DNA of 64,000 nucleotides, taken from positions 310,001-374,000 of the forward strand of contig NZ_CAQI01000044.1 in assembly GCF_001046895.1 (NCBI RefSeq), given 5' to 3'. Positions 7,360-15,533 of this stretch are shown here, piece by piece. Numbering within the stretch: the first letter of the stretch is position 1; each line of letters begins with the position of its first letter. Made by a program: the position numbers and the translations under genes. The stretch comes from Pseudarthrobacter siccitolerans (lineage in GTDB: Bacteria; Actinomycetota; Actinomycetes; Actinomycetales; Micrococcaceae). The notes under the pieces are model-generated. The model saw only the letters and a list, made by a program, of their open reading frames with translations, did not search any database and had not been told where the DNA came from.

Positions 7360-8393
7360 GACGGTTCGTGGTTCTGGCCCTCACGGGCCAGTGCCGTGAG
7401 GCGTGAGACTGCACGGAAATACTTCTTCATGTAGCCGCCGGTCATCATTTCCTCGGTGAAGAGCTTGTCGAAGGGAACACCGCTGGCCAGGATGGGCACA
7501 TCCTTGTCATAAAGCCGGTCGGCCAGCACCACAAAACGCAGTGCCACTGCCTGCTCGGTAATGGTTCCCACATTGCGCCACACCACGCCGTCGATGCCGT
7601 CGATCAGCTGCCGGTAGCGGCTGGGGTGCACACCGGCCAGGTGGGCGATCAGGGTGCTGAACTCATCCTGGGCCACCGTCTTGCCGTCGAACTCGGCTTT
7701 CATGTGCGCGGACAGTTCGCTGTTCTTCAGGGGCGCCGGGGCGGCCGGGAGCCCGCGGTGGCGGAAGTCCTCGCCGTCGATCCGGACCACGTCGAACTGG
7801 TCCGCGAGGACCTGGATTTCACGCTGGAAGTCCACCGCGGCGAACCTGCCGTCGCCCAGCGAGCCCGGCAACGTGTTGGACGTGGCCGCGAGCTTCACGC
7901 CGGCGTCCGCGAGTTCACGCATCAGCCGCGACATCAGCACGGTATCGCCCGGATCGTCGAGCTCGAATTCGTCGATGCAGACGAGTTTGTAGCCGCTCAG
8001 CGCCTCCACGGTTTTGCGGAAGGAGAGGGCCCCCACCAGGTTGGTGTATTCCACGAACGTGCCGAAAGCCTTGGGCCCGGGCGAGGCATGCCAGAGCGAG
8101 GCGAGCAGGTGGGTCTTGCCCACGCCGAACCCGCCGTCGAGATAGATGCCGGCGCGGGACGTGTCTTTCTTCCCGAACAGTTTCTTGAACAGGCCGCCCC
8201 CGTCACCGGCCCCTACGCCCTCGGCAAAACTCTGCAGGGCGCGCACGGCGTGTGCCTGGCTGGGCTGCCTGGGATCGGGCCTGTAGCTTGCGAAGGACAC
8301 TTGGCCGAACCGCGGCGAAGGATAGAAACCCTTGAGGAGCTCATCCACCGATACCGACGGGGTGCGGGCGGCAAGCTGTTCGATCTGTACCAA
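7356..8393 (-). CDS. zapE: Cell division protein ZapE / AFG1-like ATPase
   Basis: A 345-residue P-loop ATPase. Walker A GGFGVGKT is at 87-94 and Walker B LVCIDEFEL is at about 137-145; the ATSNTLP segment with a sensor-1 Asn follows. E. coli ZapE acts on FtsZ rings during constriction, and mitochondrial AFG1 homologues assist respiratory complexes; the actinobacterial role is not established. The start at 8393 is TTG; the ribosome binding site is weak and an alternative internal start cannot be excluded. Convergent with the benE-like gene and divergent from the rhodanese gene. Confidence 0.87.
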   Translation of the reverse strand: MVQIEQLAARTPSVSVDELLKGFYPSPRFGQVSFASYRPDPRQPSQAHAVRALQSFAEGVGAGDGGGLFKKLFGKKDTSRAGIYLDGGFGVGKTHLLASLWHASPGPKAFGTFVEYTNLVGALSFRKTVEALSGYKLVCIDEFELDDPGDTVLMSRLMRELADAGVKLAATSNTLPGSLGDGRFAAVDFQREIQVLADQFDVVRIDGEDFRHRGLPAAPAPLKNSELSAHMKAEFDGKTVAQDEFSTLIAHLAGVHPSRYRQLIDGIDGVVWRNVGTITEQAVALRFVVLADRLYDKDVPILASGVPFDKLFTEEMMTGGYMKKYFRAVSRLTALAREGQNHEPS

Positions 8394-8608
8394 GGTGGTC
8401 CGTTCTGCTGGTGGTTGGTCCCCAGAAAGGATACCGGCAATGCACCACGGCTCCCGGTGGCGCCGGCCACACTTGGCGGATGCGTGATGAAGCCAACATT
8501 TCCTCCTGTTAACGGAATACGGACATCACTTGGGGCGCTGGCTACTGTGGGAGCAGGTCCCAACACCGGTCCCGCGGATCTCCCGTGCTCTCGATGAAAG
8601 GCAACGCT

Positions 8609-9532
8609 ATGTCCTACCCGGTTGAACAGAACGAAAAGTTTGCAGCCTACGCCCACCCGGAGCGCCTCGTCTCCACTGAGTGGCTCGCCGCCGCCGTGGA
8701 CAACGGTGCAGTGGAAAGCGGCCAGCTGGTTGTCGTGGAGTCCGATGAGGACGTGCTCCTCTACGAAACGGGGCACATCCCCGGCGCCGTGAAGATTGAC
8801 TGGCACACCGACCTGAACGACGAAGTGACCCGCGACTACGTGGACGGGGCCGCCTTCGCGGAACTGGCGGCGTCGAAGGGCATCTCCCGCGACAGCACCG
8901 TGGTGATCTACGGCGACAAGTCCAACTGGTGGGCTGCCTACGCGCTGTGGGTCTTCACCCTCTTCGGGCACCAGGATGTGCGGCTGCTCGACGGCGGCCG
9001 GGACAAGTGGATTGCCGAGGGCAGGGAACTGACCACGGACAAGCCGGCACCGGCCAGGGGCGACTACCCCGTGGTGGAACGCGATGACGCGCCGATCCGC
9101 GCCTTCAAGGAAGACGTCCTGGCCCACCTCGGCAAGCCCCTCATCGACGTCCGCTCCCCCGAGGAATACACCGGCCAGCGCACCCACATGCCGGCCTACC
9201 CCGAGGAAGGCGCGCTGCGCGGCGGCCACATTCCCACTGCTGCCTCCATTCCGTGGGCCCGCGCTGCTGCGGCAGACGGAACGTTCCGCAGCCGCGAGGA
9301 ACTCGACGCCCTCTACCTGGGCGAGGCCGGCATCACCGAAGGCGACGACGTGGTGGCCTACTGCCGCATCGGCGAGCGTTCCAGCCACACCTGGTTCGCC
9401 CTCAAGTACCTCCTGGGCTTTGAAACCGTCCGCAACTACGACGGTTCGTGGACCGAGTGGGGCAACGCCGTGCGCGTTCCCATCGTCAAGGGCGCCGAGC
9501 GCGGGTCCATTCCCGTCGCCGTCGGAGCCTGA
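8609..9532 (+). CDS. sseA: Thiosulfate/3-mercaptopyruvate sulfurtransferase (tandem rhodanese)
   Basis: A 307-residue protein with two rhodanese domains (about 20-140, inactive, and 165-295, active). The active-site loop is CRIGERS at 252-258, the form seen in actinobacterial CysA2/SseA-type enzymes; [10 protein letters not shown] follows at about 277-286. It transfers sulfane sulfur to cyanide, thiols or a protein acceptor. The ATG at 8609 follows GAAAGG; a frame extension of 8 residues upstream is rejected. It is directly upstream of a SufE-like gene (32-35 bp), suggesting the two cooperate in persulfide transfer. Confidence 0.9.
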   Translation: MSYPVEQNEKFAAYAHPERLVSTEWLAAAVDNGAVESGQLVVVESDEDVLLYETGHIPGAVKIDWHTDLNDEVTRDYVDGAAFAELAASKGISRDSTVVIYGDKSNWWAAYALWVFTLFGHQDVRLLDGGRDKWIAEGRELTTDKPAPARGDYPVVERDDAPIRAFKEDVLAHLGKPLIDVRSPEEYTGQRTHMPAYPEEGALRGGHIPTAASIPWARAAAADGTFRSREELDALYLGEAGITEGDDVVAYCRIGERSSHTWFALKYLLGFETVRNYDGSWTEWGNAVRVPIVKGAERGSIPVAVGA

Positions 9533-9554
9533 CACGGCCCCGTTGGATCCTGCG

Positions 9555-9560
9555 TAAACT
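9555..9560 (+). promoter_or_regulatory. -10 box TAAACT upstream of sufE
   Basis: TAAACT ends 7 nt before the ATG at 9568 (4 nt before the ATG at 9565). The expected start of transcription falls at about 9567-9568, favouring leaderless initiation at the second ATG. Confidence 0.45.
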
Positions 9561-9567
9561 TGGAATG

Positions 9568-10017
9568 ATGACTACTCAAGCACTGCCCACCGCCCTTGCG
9601 GCCATTGTGGATGACTTCCAGGCCCTGACGGAGCCCGAGCGGCTGCAACTGCTGCTCGAGTTCTCACAGGGCCTGCCGGAACTGCCCGACCGGCTCAAGG
9701 ACCATCCCGAGCTGCTCGAACAGGTAGTGGAATGCCAGTCCCCGCTGTTCCTGACCATCGAGACGGAAAAGGGCGCCGGCCCGGTACGGCTCTTTTTCAA
9801 GGCCCCGGCAGAGGCTCCCACCACCCGCGGGTTTGCCGGTGTCCTCCACGAAGGCCTGGACGGGCTGTCCGCCGAAGAGATCCTCGCCGTGCCGGATGAC
9901 ATGCCGGAGCTGCTGGGCCTGACCCGCGCCATCACGCCGCTGCGCATGCGCGGGATGACGGCGATGCTGGGACGGATCAAGCGCAAGGTTGCCGCTTCCA
10001 CGGCGGTACGCTCCTAG
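9568..10017 (+). CDS. sufE: SufE-family sulfur acceptor protein
   Basis: A 149-residue protein. SufE accepts persulfide sulfur from the cysteine desulfurase SufS on a single conserved cysteine and feeds Fe-S cluster assembly. Here that residue is Cys56 in VVECQSPLFL; the helical FQALTEPERLQLLLEF start and the PTTRGFAGVL segment also fit the family. Two ATGs occur in a row (9565 and 9568); the second is preferred because the -10 box predicts a leaderless message. No sufBCD or sufS is in the window; the neighbour is a rhodanese, a different possible sulfur donor. Confidence 0.87.
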   Translation: MTTQALPTALAAIVDDFQALTEPERLQLLLEFSQGLPELPDRLKDHPELLEQVVECQSPLFLTIETEKGAGPVRLFFKAPAEAPTTRGFAGVLHEGLDGLSAEEILAVPDDMPELLGLTRAITPLRMRGMTAMLGRIKRKVAASTAVRS

Positions 10018-10034
10018 CCGTCCGCCTGTACCCG

Positions 10035-10529
10035 ATGGGACGCAAAAACGCATCACAGGGAACCCCGGCCACCGCCGTACTGGCGGCCGCCGGGGTTCCC
10101 TTTGTGCTGCATCCCTACGATCACGATCCCGCCGCCGCAAGTTACGGCGCCGAAGCTGCCCAGGCCCTGGGGATCCAACCTGCAAAGGTCTTCAAAACCC
10201 TGATAGTGGAGGTGGAAGGAAGGCTGGCGGTGGGCATCGTGCCCGTCAGCGGCACACTCGACCTCAAGGCATTCGCCGCCGCCATGGGAGCCAAGAAGGC
10301 GGCGATGGCGGATCCTGCCGCCGCCCAGCGGCGCACCGGGTACGTACTCGGCGGCATCTCCCCGCTCGGCCAGCGGCTCCCTTCCCCCACCGTCCTGGAC
10401 CACAGCGCCCTGGCGCTGGAGACGCTGCTGGTTTCGGGCGGCAGGCGCGGCCTGGACATCGAACTCGCTCCTGCCGACCTGATCCGCCTCACCAACGCGG
10501 TGACGGCGCCCATCAGCTCGCTGTCGTAG
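10035..10529 (+). CDS. ybaK: YbaK/EbsC-family Cys-tRNA(Pro) deacylase
   Basis: A 164-residue trans-editing protein that hydrolyses Cys-tRNA(Pro) misacylated by prolyl-tRNA synthetase. Family features are YDHDP near 32-36, the central VFKTLIVEV (about 56-64), the short GTLDLKAFAAAMGAKKA helix and the YVLGGISPLGQ loop (about 101-111) around the active site. Seventeen bp downstream of sufE and in the same direction, so probably cotranscribed with sseA-sufE. Confidence 0.88.
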   Translation: MGRKNASQGTPATAVLAAAGVPFVLHPYDHDPAAASYGAEAAQALGIQPAKVFKTLIVEVEGRLAVGIVPVSGTLDLKAFAAAMGAKKAAMADPAAAQRRTGYVLGGISPLGQRLPSPTVLDHSALALETLLVSGGRRGLDIELAPADLIRLTNAVTAPISSLS

Positions 10530-10564
10530 GCTCGGGAGAGCCAACCCTGCTGTGCAAGCTCAAT

Positions 10565-10732
10565 GTGGGACACCACTGGGTGGCCGAAACGGACCGTGAC
10601 GGCAACTTCAACCGGCACTGCAGGAATTGCGGCAAAGAAGACCGGCGCGGCGGCCGATGGTCCGAACGGCTGTCAGCCCGGGACCGTCCCCCGCACATCG
10701 AACCACCGGATCCTGGCCCTGGATATTTCTAG
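10565..10732 (+). CDS. Small zinc-ribbon-like protein, start uncertain
   Basis: A 55-residue frame beginning with GTG at 10565, containing GHHWVAETD and the cysteine pair HCRNCGK. Upstream in the same frame lies LLCKLN, whose cysteine would complete a C...H...CxxC metal site, but no ATG, GTG or TTG precedes it; only CTG codons at 10547 and 10550, which follow a GGGAGAG ribosome-binding-like sequence (10534-10540) at 6-9 nt. The real product may start at a CTG and be 60-61 residues. The stop overlaps the convergent hydrolase stop by 4 bp. Function unknown. Confidence 0.5.
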   Translation: MGHHWVAETDRDGNFNRHCRNCGKEDRRGGRWSERLSARDRPPHIEPPDPGPGYF

Positions 10733-12030
10733 GCCCGGTCCCCATCCACTGCAGCGTTGCGTTCCTGCCGGGCTGCACCCGGATTCAGGCGCGGGGCCAG
10801 CTGTTTCCGCAGCCACGCCTTGACTACCCGCTCCCAGCGCTCCGGGTCAACGTTCCATTCCTTGGTGTGCCGGGCATGGTTGAAAGCCTCGAAGGTGACC
10901 ATTTCCGGATTACGTTCAGCCAACAGGGCGGAGGGGCCGTAGGGCACGTACTCGTCGTCCACGCTGTGGATGATCAGCGTGGGAGTGCGCAGTTCAACCG
11001 CCCGCGACACCCAGTCCATCGCTTTGAGGTCCACCGGTGCGGACAGCCCGGTGAGCCGCCGTCCCAGCGGGTGCCCCAGCATGAGTTGCCCGTAACGCCC
11101 CACCAGTGACGGAATCTTGTTCAGCTGGGCGTGGTGGGCCAGCACGGTCACCCAGTCAATGACCGGGGCATCCAGCACCATGGCCCGGATCAGGTGCCGG
11201 TAGCGGGACAGATCGGCAGTCTGCAGGCAGATGGCGCCGCCCATGGACCAGCCGAACAGCACAATTTCCTCGGCCCCGTTCGCCAGGGCATACTCGATGG
11301 CGGCTTCGATATCGCGCCACTCGGTGGACCCGAGCCCGTAGCGTCCGTCGTCGGCGGACGGCGCGAGCCCGTCATTGCGGTATGAAACCACGAGGGATGT
11401 CAGCCCCAACTCGAGGGCGGGCCCGACGGCGCGCAGGGCTTCCTGCCGGGTGGCGCCCCTGCCGTGGACCATCACTGCCCAGGTCCGTGCCGTCCCGCCG
11501 GCGCGGACCAGCCAGGCAGGCGCCTGGCCCCGGTCCACCTCGATCATGACGTCTTCGGCAGGGATTCCGACGGCGGCCGGGTCCGGGTAGAGCGCCCCGC
11601 TCCACCAGCCCCAGCGGGCCTTGCCCAGGTCCCCTGCGTACACCGCTTCGATCTCGCGGGACACCGTGCGCTCAGCAGGAGAGTAGGAGACGATACGGCC
11701 AATCCGGGCGTGCCCCTTGCCGCCGTCGAAAAAGAGCCCGTAGACCCCGTCAACGGTGGTGTCCTCATTGGCTGCCATGATCACCTGCTGTCCGTTGCCG
11801 TCCCGGATCACGGCGAGCACTTCCTGGTTCGCGGCCCGCTGGCGTGCGGGGGTGATCACCCGGCGGGCAAAGTAGACGGCGAGCGCCGAGGATCCCGTGG
11901 CCAGCAGCCCCGCGAGCGCGCCTCCGCCGATAGCCCCGCCGATGGCCCATTTGGTCCGCAGCGACAGGCCGGTGCCGGAATCCTTGGGACTCAGGAGGGG
12001 TGCGGGGCTGCTGCGCTGGAAAAGTGCCAT
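10729..12030 (-). CDS. Membrane-anchored alpha/beta hydrolase
   Basis: A 433-residue protein. One membrane segment (about 29-53) near the N-terminus anchors it, with the hydrolase domain after about residue 180, probably outside or at the membrane face. The nucleophile elbow is GWSMGG with Ser262; the acid is Asp358/Asp359 in IIHSVDDEYVP, and His385 or His388 near FNHARH completes the triad. It fits the serine aminopeptidase/peptidase S9-like group; the substrate is unknown. The ATG at 12030 lacks a Shine-Dalgarno sequence; TAAGAAT 6 nt upstream on the minus strand suggests a leaderless transcript. Confidence 0.82.
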   Translation of the reverse strand: MALFQRSSPAPLLSPKDSGTGLSLRTKWAIGGAIGGGALAGLLATGSSALAVYFARRVITPARQRAANQEVLAVIRDGNGQQVIMAANEDTTVDGVYGLFFDGGKGHARIGRIVSYSPAERTVSREIEAVYAGDLGKARWGWWSGALYPDPAAVGIPAEDVMIEVDRGQAPAWLVRAGGTARTWAVMVHGRGATRQEALRAVGPALELGLTSLVVSYRNDGLAPSADDGRYGLGSTEWRDIEAAIEYALANGAEEIVLFGWSMGGAICLQTADLSRYRHLIRAMVLDAPVIDWVTVLAHHAQLNKIPSLVGRYGQLMLGHPLGRRLTGLSAPVDLKAMDWVSRAVELRTPTLIIHSVDDEYVPYGPSALLAERNPEMVTFEAFNHARHTKEWNVDPERWERVVKAWLRKQLAPRLNPGAARQERNAAVDGDRA

Positions 12031-12167
12031 GGAACTATTCTTACCGCCCCGGCACCGGCAGGCCGTATTTGCCGCCTACGGTCGCATCGGCCCGGCACGT
12101 CGTTAAGCCCGACACATCCCTGAACCGGCACAACCCTGAACCAGTGCGGCCGCACCTTGCGCGGGAC

Positions 12168-12173
12168 TAGGCT
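12168..12173 (+). promoter_or_regulatory. -10 box TAGGCT of a leaderless transcript
   Basis: TAGGCT is separated from the ATG at 12180 by exactly 6 nt, so the predicted +1 is the A of the start codon. Confidence 0.5.
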
Positions 12174-12179
12174 AAGGCC

Positions 12180-12671
12180 ATGAGTGATCCCATCGTCATC
12201 CTGACCGAAGAACCCCTGGGGGCGGACGACCGCCTGAATATCGAGCGTCTAGTGGACGGAGGAGACACGCGGCTGCTGGTCCTGGTTCCGGCGAACACCG
12301 AACGCCATCTGCTGGTGGACTTCCTCGAGAACCTCTCGATGCTGGACATCGCCAAAGCCTTCCGCGAACTGACATCCCACACCCCGGATCCAGCCACGGA
12401 ACGGGCACAGGCGGCGGAGACCCTCGCGGTGTCGCTGGCAGCGCTGGCGGGGCTCGGCGCCGGCGTCACGGGAGAAATAGTCGACGGCGGCGCAGTGCAG
12501 GGCCTGGTAGCCAAGGTCAAGGAAAGCGGCGCTTCCCAGGCTGTGGTGATCACCCGGCCGCACGCCGTGGCAGATACGTTCCACACCGACTGGGCGAACA
12601 AGGCCCAGGACCAACTGGGCCTGCCCGTCCTGCACCTGTACGCAGGCTCGGGATTTATCGGCGACTCCTGA
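12180..12671 (+). CDS. Conserved hypothetical protein, possibly universal-stress-like
   Basis: A 163-residue soluble protein I cannot assign with certainty. It alternates hydrophobic strands and helices ([37 protein letters not shown]), reminiscent of a Rossmann-like or USP-like fold, but lacks a clear ATP-binding GxxGSxxxG motif. No membrane segment or signal peptide. It is followed 14 bp later by msrB, so the two probably share a transcript, which starts at the leaderless promoter described separately. Confidence 0.7.
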   Translation: MSDPIVILTEEPLGADDRLNIERLVDGGDTRLLVLVPANTERHLLVDFLENLSMLDIAKAFRELTSHTPDPATERAQAAETLAVSLAALAGLGAGVTGEIVDGGAVQGLVAKVKESGASQAVVITRPHAVADTFHTDWANKAQDQLGLPVLHLYAGSGFIGDS

Positions 12672-12685
12672 GCGTTGACAACGCT

Positions 12686-13204
12686 ATGAGCATCTTCGGA
12701 AACAACATCGTGGGAAAAAACATCTTCGGAAACAAGGACGCAGATCCGGCTCCCGAGTCCCCTGCCGCCGAGCCCAGCGTCCAGAAGACCGACGCCGAGT
12801 GGAGGCAGGAGCTCACGCCGGAGGAATACCACGTTCTCCGCCAGGCGGGCACAGAGCGCCCCTTCACCGGGGAATACTGGGACACCCATACCGCCGGCGT
12901 TTACCAGTGCCGGGCGTGCGGGGCGGAACTGTTCACCAGCAATGAGAAATTTGATTCCCACTGCGGGTGGCCCTCCTTCTTTGCACCGCTGGCAGAAGGC
13001 ACTGTCCGCTACATCCATGACCGCACCCTTGGCATGGAGCGCGTGGAAGTGCGTTGCGCCACCTGCGATTCCCACCTCGGGCATGTGTTCGACGGCGAGG
13101 GCTACCCCACCCCCACTGACCAGCGGTACTGCATCAATTCCGTCTCCCTGAAGCTCGTCCCGCGTGAAGAACCGCAGGCCAGCGCGCCCTCAACGGAGGC
13201 CTGA
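12686..13204 (+). CDS. msrB: Peptide-methionine (R)-S-oxide reductase MsrB
   Basis: Repairs methionine-R-sulfoxide in oxidised proteins. Zinc-binding pairs are Cys75/Cys78 (CRAC) and Cys124/Cys127 (CATC); the catalytic cysteine is Cys149 in RYCINS; the substrate pocket GWPSF is at 94-98. The MsrB domain starts at about residue 33. The first 32 residues are an extension containing a near-duplicate of about 10 residues ([10 protein letters not shown] then [10 protein letters not shown]), encoded by a 15-bp direct repeat at 12691-12705 and 12721-12735. A later start near residue 32 would give a standard-length enzyme, so the extension may not be translated in full. Confidence 0.92.
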   Translation: MSIFGNNIVGKNIFGNKDADPAPESPAAEPSVQKTDAEWRQELTPEEYHVLRQAGTERPFTGEYWDTHTAGVYQCRACGAELFTSNEKFDSHCGWPSFFAPLAEGTVRYIHDRTLGMERVEVRCATCDSHLGHVFDGEGYPTPTDQRYCINSVSLKLVPREEPQASAPSTEA

Positions 13205-13344
13205 GATCAGGAAAGGCTGGACCTTCTCGCAATCCTGAAGCCAGAAGGAAAAGCTTTTCTTATGCTAGGCCGCTTTTCTGATTAGTCCTGCTGTTTGCTT
13301 GTTACGCTCGCCGTAGATAGCAAGCAACCAGAAAGGCGCCGACG

Positions 13345-14712
13345 ATGACCGAAACACTGATCACCGCTCCCACCGGGATTTCCGCAGAAAACCAGGACTG
13401 GACCAGGCTCAAGGCCGCCGCCACGGCCATCCAGGCGCTCCAGGTGAAGGACGGCTCCGTTCCCGACCCCGCCAACCATGCCGAGGCATCCGTGCACGTG
13501 GGCAACATCATTGATGCGGTGAGCGCCCTGGCCCCCGCCTTCCCGCACGATGCTGCTTACCTGGATGCGGTCTGCGCTGATTTCGGCGCCTGGGAGGCCA
13601 ATGGCTTCACGGTCCCCGACTTCCTGTCCTCGCTGCTGGCCTTCCAGCCGCAGGAACAGCGCCAGGACGGCCTCCAGCACCTGGTGGTCTTCCCCATGTA
13701 CACGCAGAACGGGAGCAGCAACAGGCTGGTTGAGGCCGTCCTGATCGAAGTGATCTGGCCGGAGTTCATCGCCGGACTTGAGGCCGGGGAGTACTCTAAC
13801 AAACTGTTCGTCCCCATCCGCTTCCTGGACTTCACCGCCGGTTACGACACCAACTCCGCAGTACTGTTCCCGGAGACCGTTGCCGTCAGCGAAACCCCCA
13901 CGTTCACCTGGGGCGCCATCTTCGCCGACCGGGAGGCCGCCCGGTTCCGCCGTGTGCTCAAGGCCGCCGCCGAAACCACCCGCCTGGAACTGCCCGAGGG
14001 AGCGGCGGAACTCCTCGCCGACCAGGACCTGACGGAGGCAACCTTTGTGATGTGGGATCTCATCCACGACCGGACCCACATGCGCGGCGACCTTCCCTTC
14101 GATCCCTTTATGATCAAGCAGCGGATGCCGTACTTCCTGTACTCCCTCGAGGAACTGCGCTGCGACCTGACCGCCTTCCGCGAAGCGGTGCGGATCGAAA
14201 AAGACGACGACGCCGACCCGGAGGCGCGCCGCCATGCCAAGCTCGTGCAGTACGCCATCATCTTCGACCGGATTTTCCGCTTCGCGATCACCGGCAGCCG
14301 CGTCCGCAACTACGACGGCCTCGGTGGCCAGCTCCTTTTCGCCTGGCTGCACCAGCAGCACGTCCTGCACTGGACCGACACCCGGCTCACCATCGACTGG
14401 GACGAGGTGGCCGATGCCGTCATCGCCCTGGGAGCCAGCATCGATGAGCTGTACTGGCGTTCCATCGACCGGCCAAAGACCGCCCACTGGCTCGCCGCCT
14501 ACGAGCTCATTTCCGCTACCGTTACCCCTAACCCGGCATCAGCCTGGGCCAAGGGTCCTGAAGCGCTGGCACTGGCCGGACCGCCCCGCGGCCTGACTGA
14601 CCAGGTGCTCGAGGACGAGTTCCCGCTGTCCATGTTCTACGAAGCATTGGAGAAGAAGATGCGCCCCGTGATCGAATCCACCGCCGGAATCACCGGAGCC
14701 TCCGCACTGTGA
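13345..14712 (+). CDS. DUF6421-family protein with gluzincin-like metal-site motif
   Basis: A 455-residue soluble protein recognised as the DUF6421 family of actinobacteria; function not known. Residues 241-251 read HDRTHMRGDLP, and 24 residues later E270-L-R-C-D274 follows. HDxxH...ExxxD mimics the HExxH...ExxxD zinc site of gluzincin metallopeptidases, with Asp in place of the catalytic Glu; the region is helical and highly ordered in composition. Start ATG at 13345 follows AGAAAGG. The stop overlaps the next gene start (GTGA), so it is translationally coupled to an SDR oxidoreductase and then a threonine-aldolase-like enzyme. Whether it binds metal is inference. Confidence 0.8.
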   Translation: MTETLITAPTGISAENQDWTRLKAAATAIQALQVKDGSVPDPANHAEASVHVGNIIDAVSALAPAFPHDAAYLDAVCADFGAWEANGFTVPDFLSSLLAFQPQEQRQDGLQHLVVFPMYTQNGSSNRLVEAVLIEVIWPEFIAGLEAGEYSNKLFVPIRFLDFTAGYDTNSAVLFPETVAVSETPTFTWGAIFADREAARFRRVLKAAAETTRLELPEGAAELLADQDLTEATFVMWDLIHDRTHMRGDLPFDPFMIKQRMPYFLYSLEELRCDLTAFREAVRIEKDDDADPEARRHAKLVQYAIIFDRIFRFAITGSRVRNYDGLGGQLLFAWLHQQHVLHWTDTRLTIDWDEVADAVIALGASIDELYWRSIDRPKTAHWLAAYELISATVTPNPASAWAKGPEALALAGPPRGLTDQVLEDEFPLSMFYEALEKKMRPVIESTAGITGASAL

Positions 14713-15518
14713 CGGAGGAACCGGCAACAGCTGAATCAGAGCCGGAAACGCCTTCTACGGAGGCCGCGCAGCTGAACATCCTGGTGACCGGCGGCAGCGG
14801 GACGTCGGGCGTCGCCGTCGCACGGGCGCTGCACCAGGCAGGCCACCGGGTGTTTACGGTGGGTTCGGACCAGGCCAGGATCGAGGCGGCAGCGCAGGAG
14901 GCGGGCGACGGCGTCACCGGGCTTGTGTGCGATCTCGCCGCTCTGGCGGAGGTGCGGCAGTTGCGGACTGACGTGGGCGCGACCGGCGGAGACGGCAAGA
15001 CCACCACCATTAATGGCGTGATCCACCTGGTGGGCGGCTGGCGCGGCGCCAAAGGCATCGCGGACCAGACCGATGAGGACTGGGACTTCCTGGAACGCGG
15101 TGCCATCACCACGCTTCGGAACGTGTCCCGTGTGTTCTATGACGATGTTGCCGCCTCGCGCCGCGGCCGCTTCGCCATGGTCTCCTCCACCGCCGTCGAC
15201 AAGCCGGCGGCGGCCACCGCCAACTACGTCGCCGCCAAAGCCGCTGCCGAAGCCTGGACCATGGCCATGGCGGACGGCTTCCGCCGGGCGGCCGACAACA
15301 ACCCTGGCGCGGACGCCGGCACCGGACCGGCCGCCGTCGTCCTCGTGGTCAAAGCCCTGGTGGACGACGCGATGCGCCGCAGCCACCCCGAGCGCAGCTT
15401 CCCCGGCGCCACGGACGTGGAAGACCTCGCCCGTGCCGTCGTCGGACTTTTCGAAGCCCCCGCTGACCAGCTGAACGGCACCCGCCTCCGGCTGGCGGAC
15501 CAGCGCGCCCGCGACTGA
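14709..15518 (+). CDS. Short-chain dehydrogenase/reductase (SDR)
   Basis: A 269-residue NAD(P)-dependent oxidoreductase. The nucleotide loop is TGGSGTSG at 27-34 (GxGxxG-type rather than the classical TGxxxGxG), after a 20-residue Glu/Ala/Thr-rich N-terminal tail. Catalytic residues are Ser159/Ser160 (VSST) and Y173-V-A-A-K177. HLVGG at about 106-110 replaces the classical NNAG. The GTG start at 14709 overlaps the DUF6421 stop by 4 bp; the next gene follows after 15 bp. Substrate unknown; the conserved partners suggest a common pathway. Confidence 0.85.
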   Translation: MTEEPATAESEPETPSTEAAQLNILVTGGSGTSGVAVARALHQAGHRVFTVGSDQARIEAAAQEAGDGVTGLVCDLAALAEVRQLRTDVGATGGDGKTTTINGVIHLVGGWRGAKGIADQTDEDWDFLERGAITTLRNVSRVFYDDVAASRRGRFAMVSSTAVDKPAAATANYVAAKAAAEAWTMAMADGFRRAADNNPGADAGTGPAAVVLVVKALVDDAMRRSHPERSFPGATDVEDLARAVVGLFEAPADQLNGTRLRLADQRARD

Positions 15519-15521
15519 ACT

Positions 15522-15527
15522 TAGACT
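15522..15527 (+). promoter_or_regulatory. -10 box TAGACT before the aldolase-like gene
   Basis: TAGACT ends 6 nt before the GTG at 15534, supporting GTG as the start and suggesting an internal leaderless promoter inside the DUF6421 operon. Confidence 0.45.
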
Positions 15528-15533
15528 GAAAGC

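Noticed and set aside
8213..9535. 440-residue minus-strand frame
   Set aside because: Antisense to the rhodanese gene and overlapping zapE in another frame.
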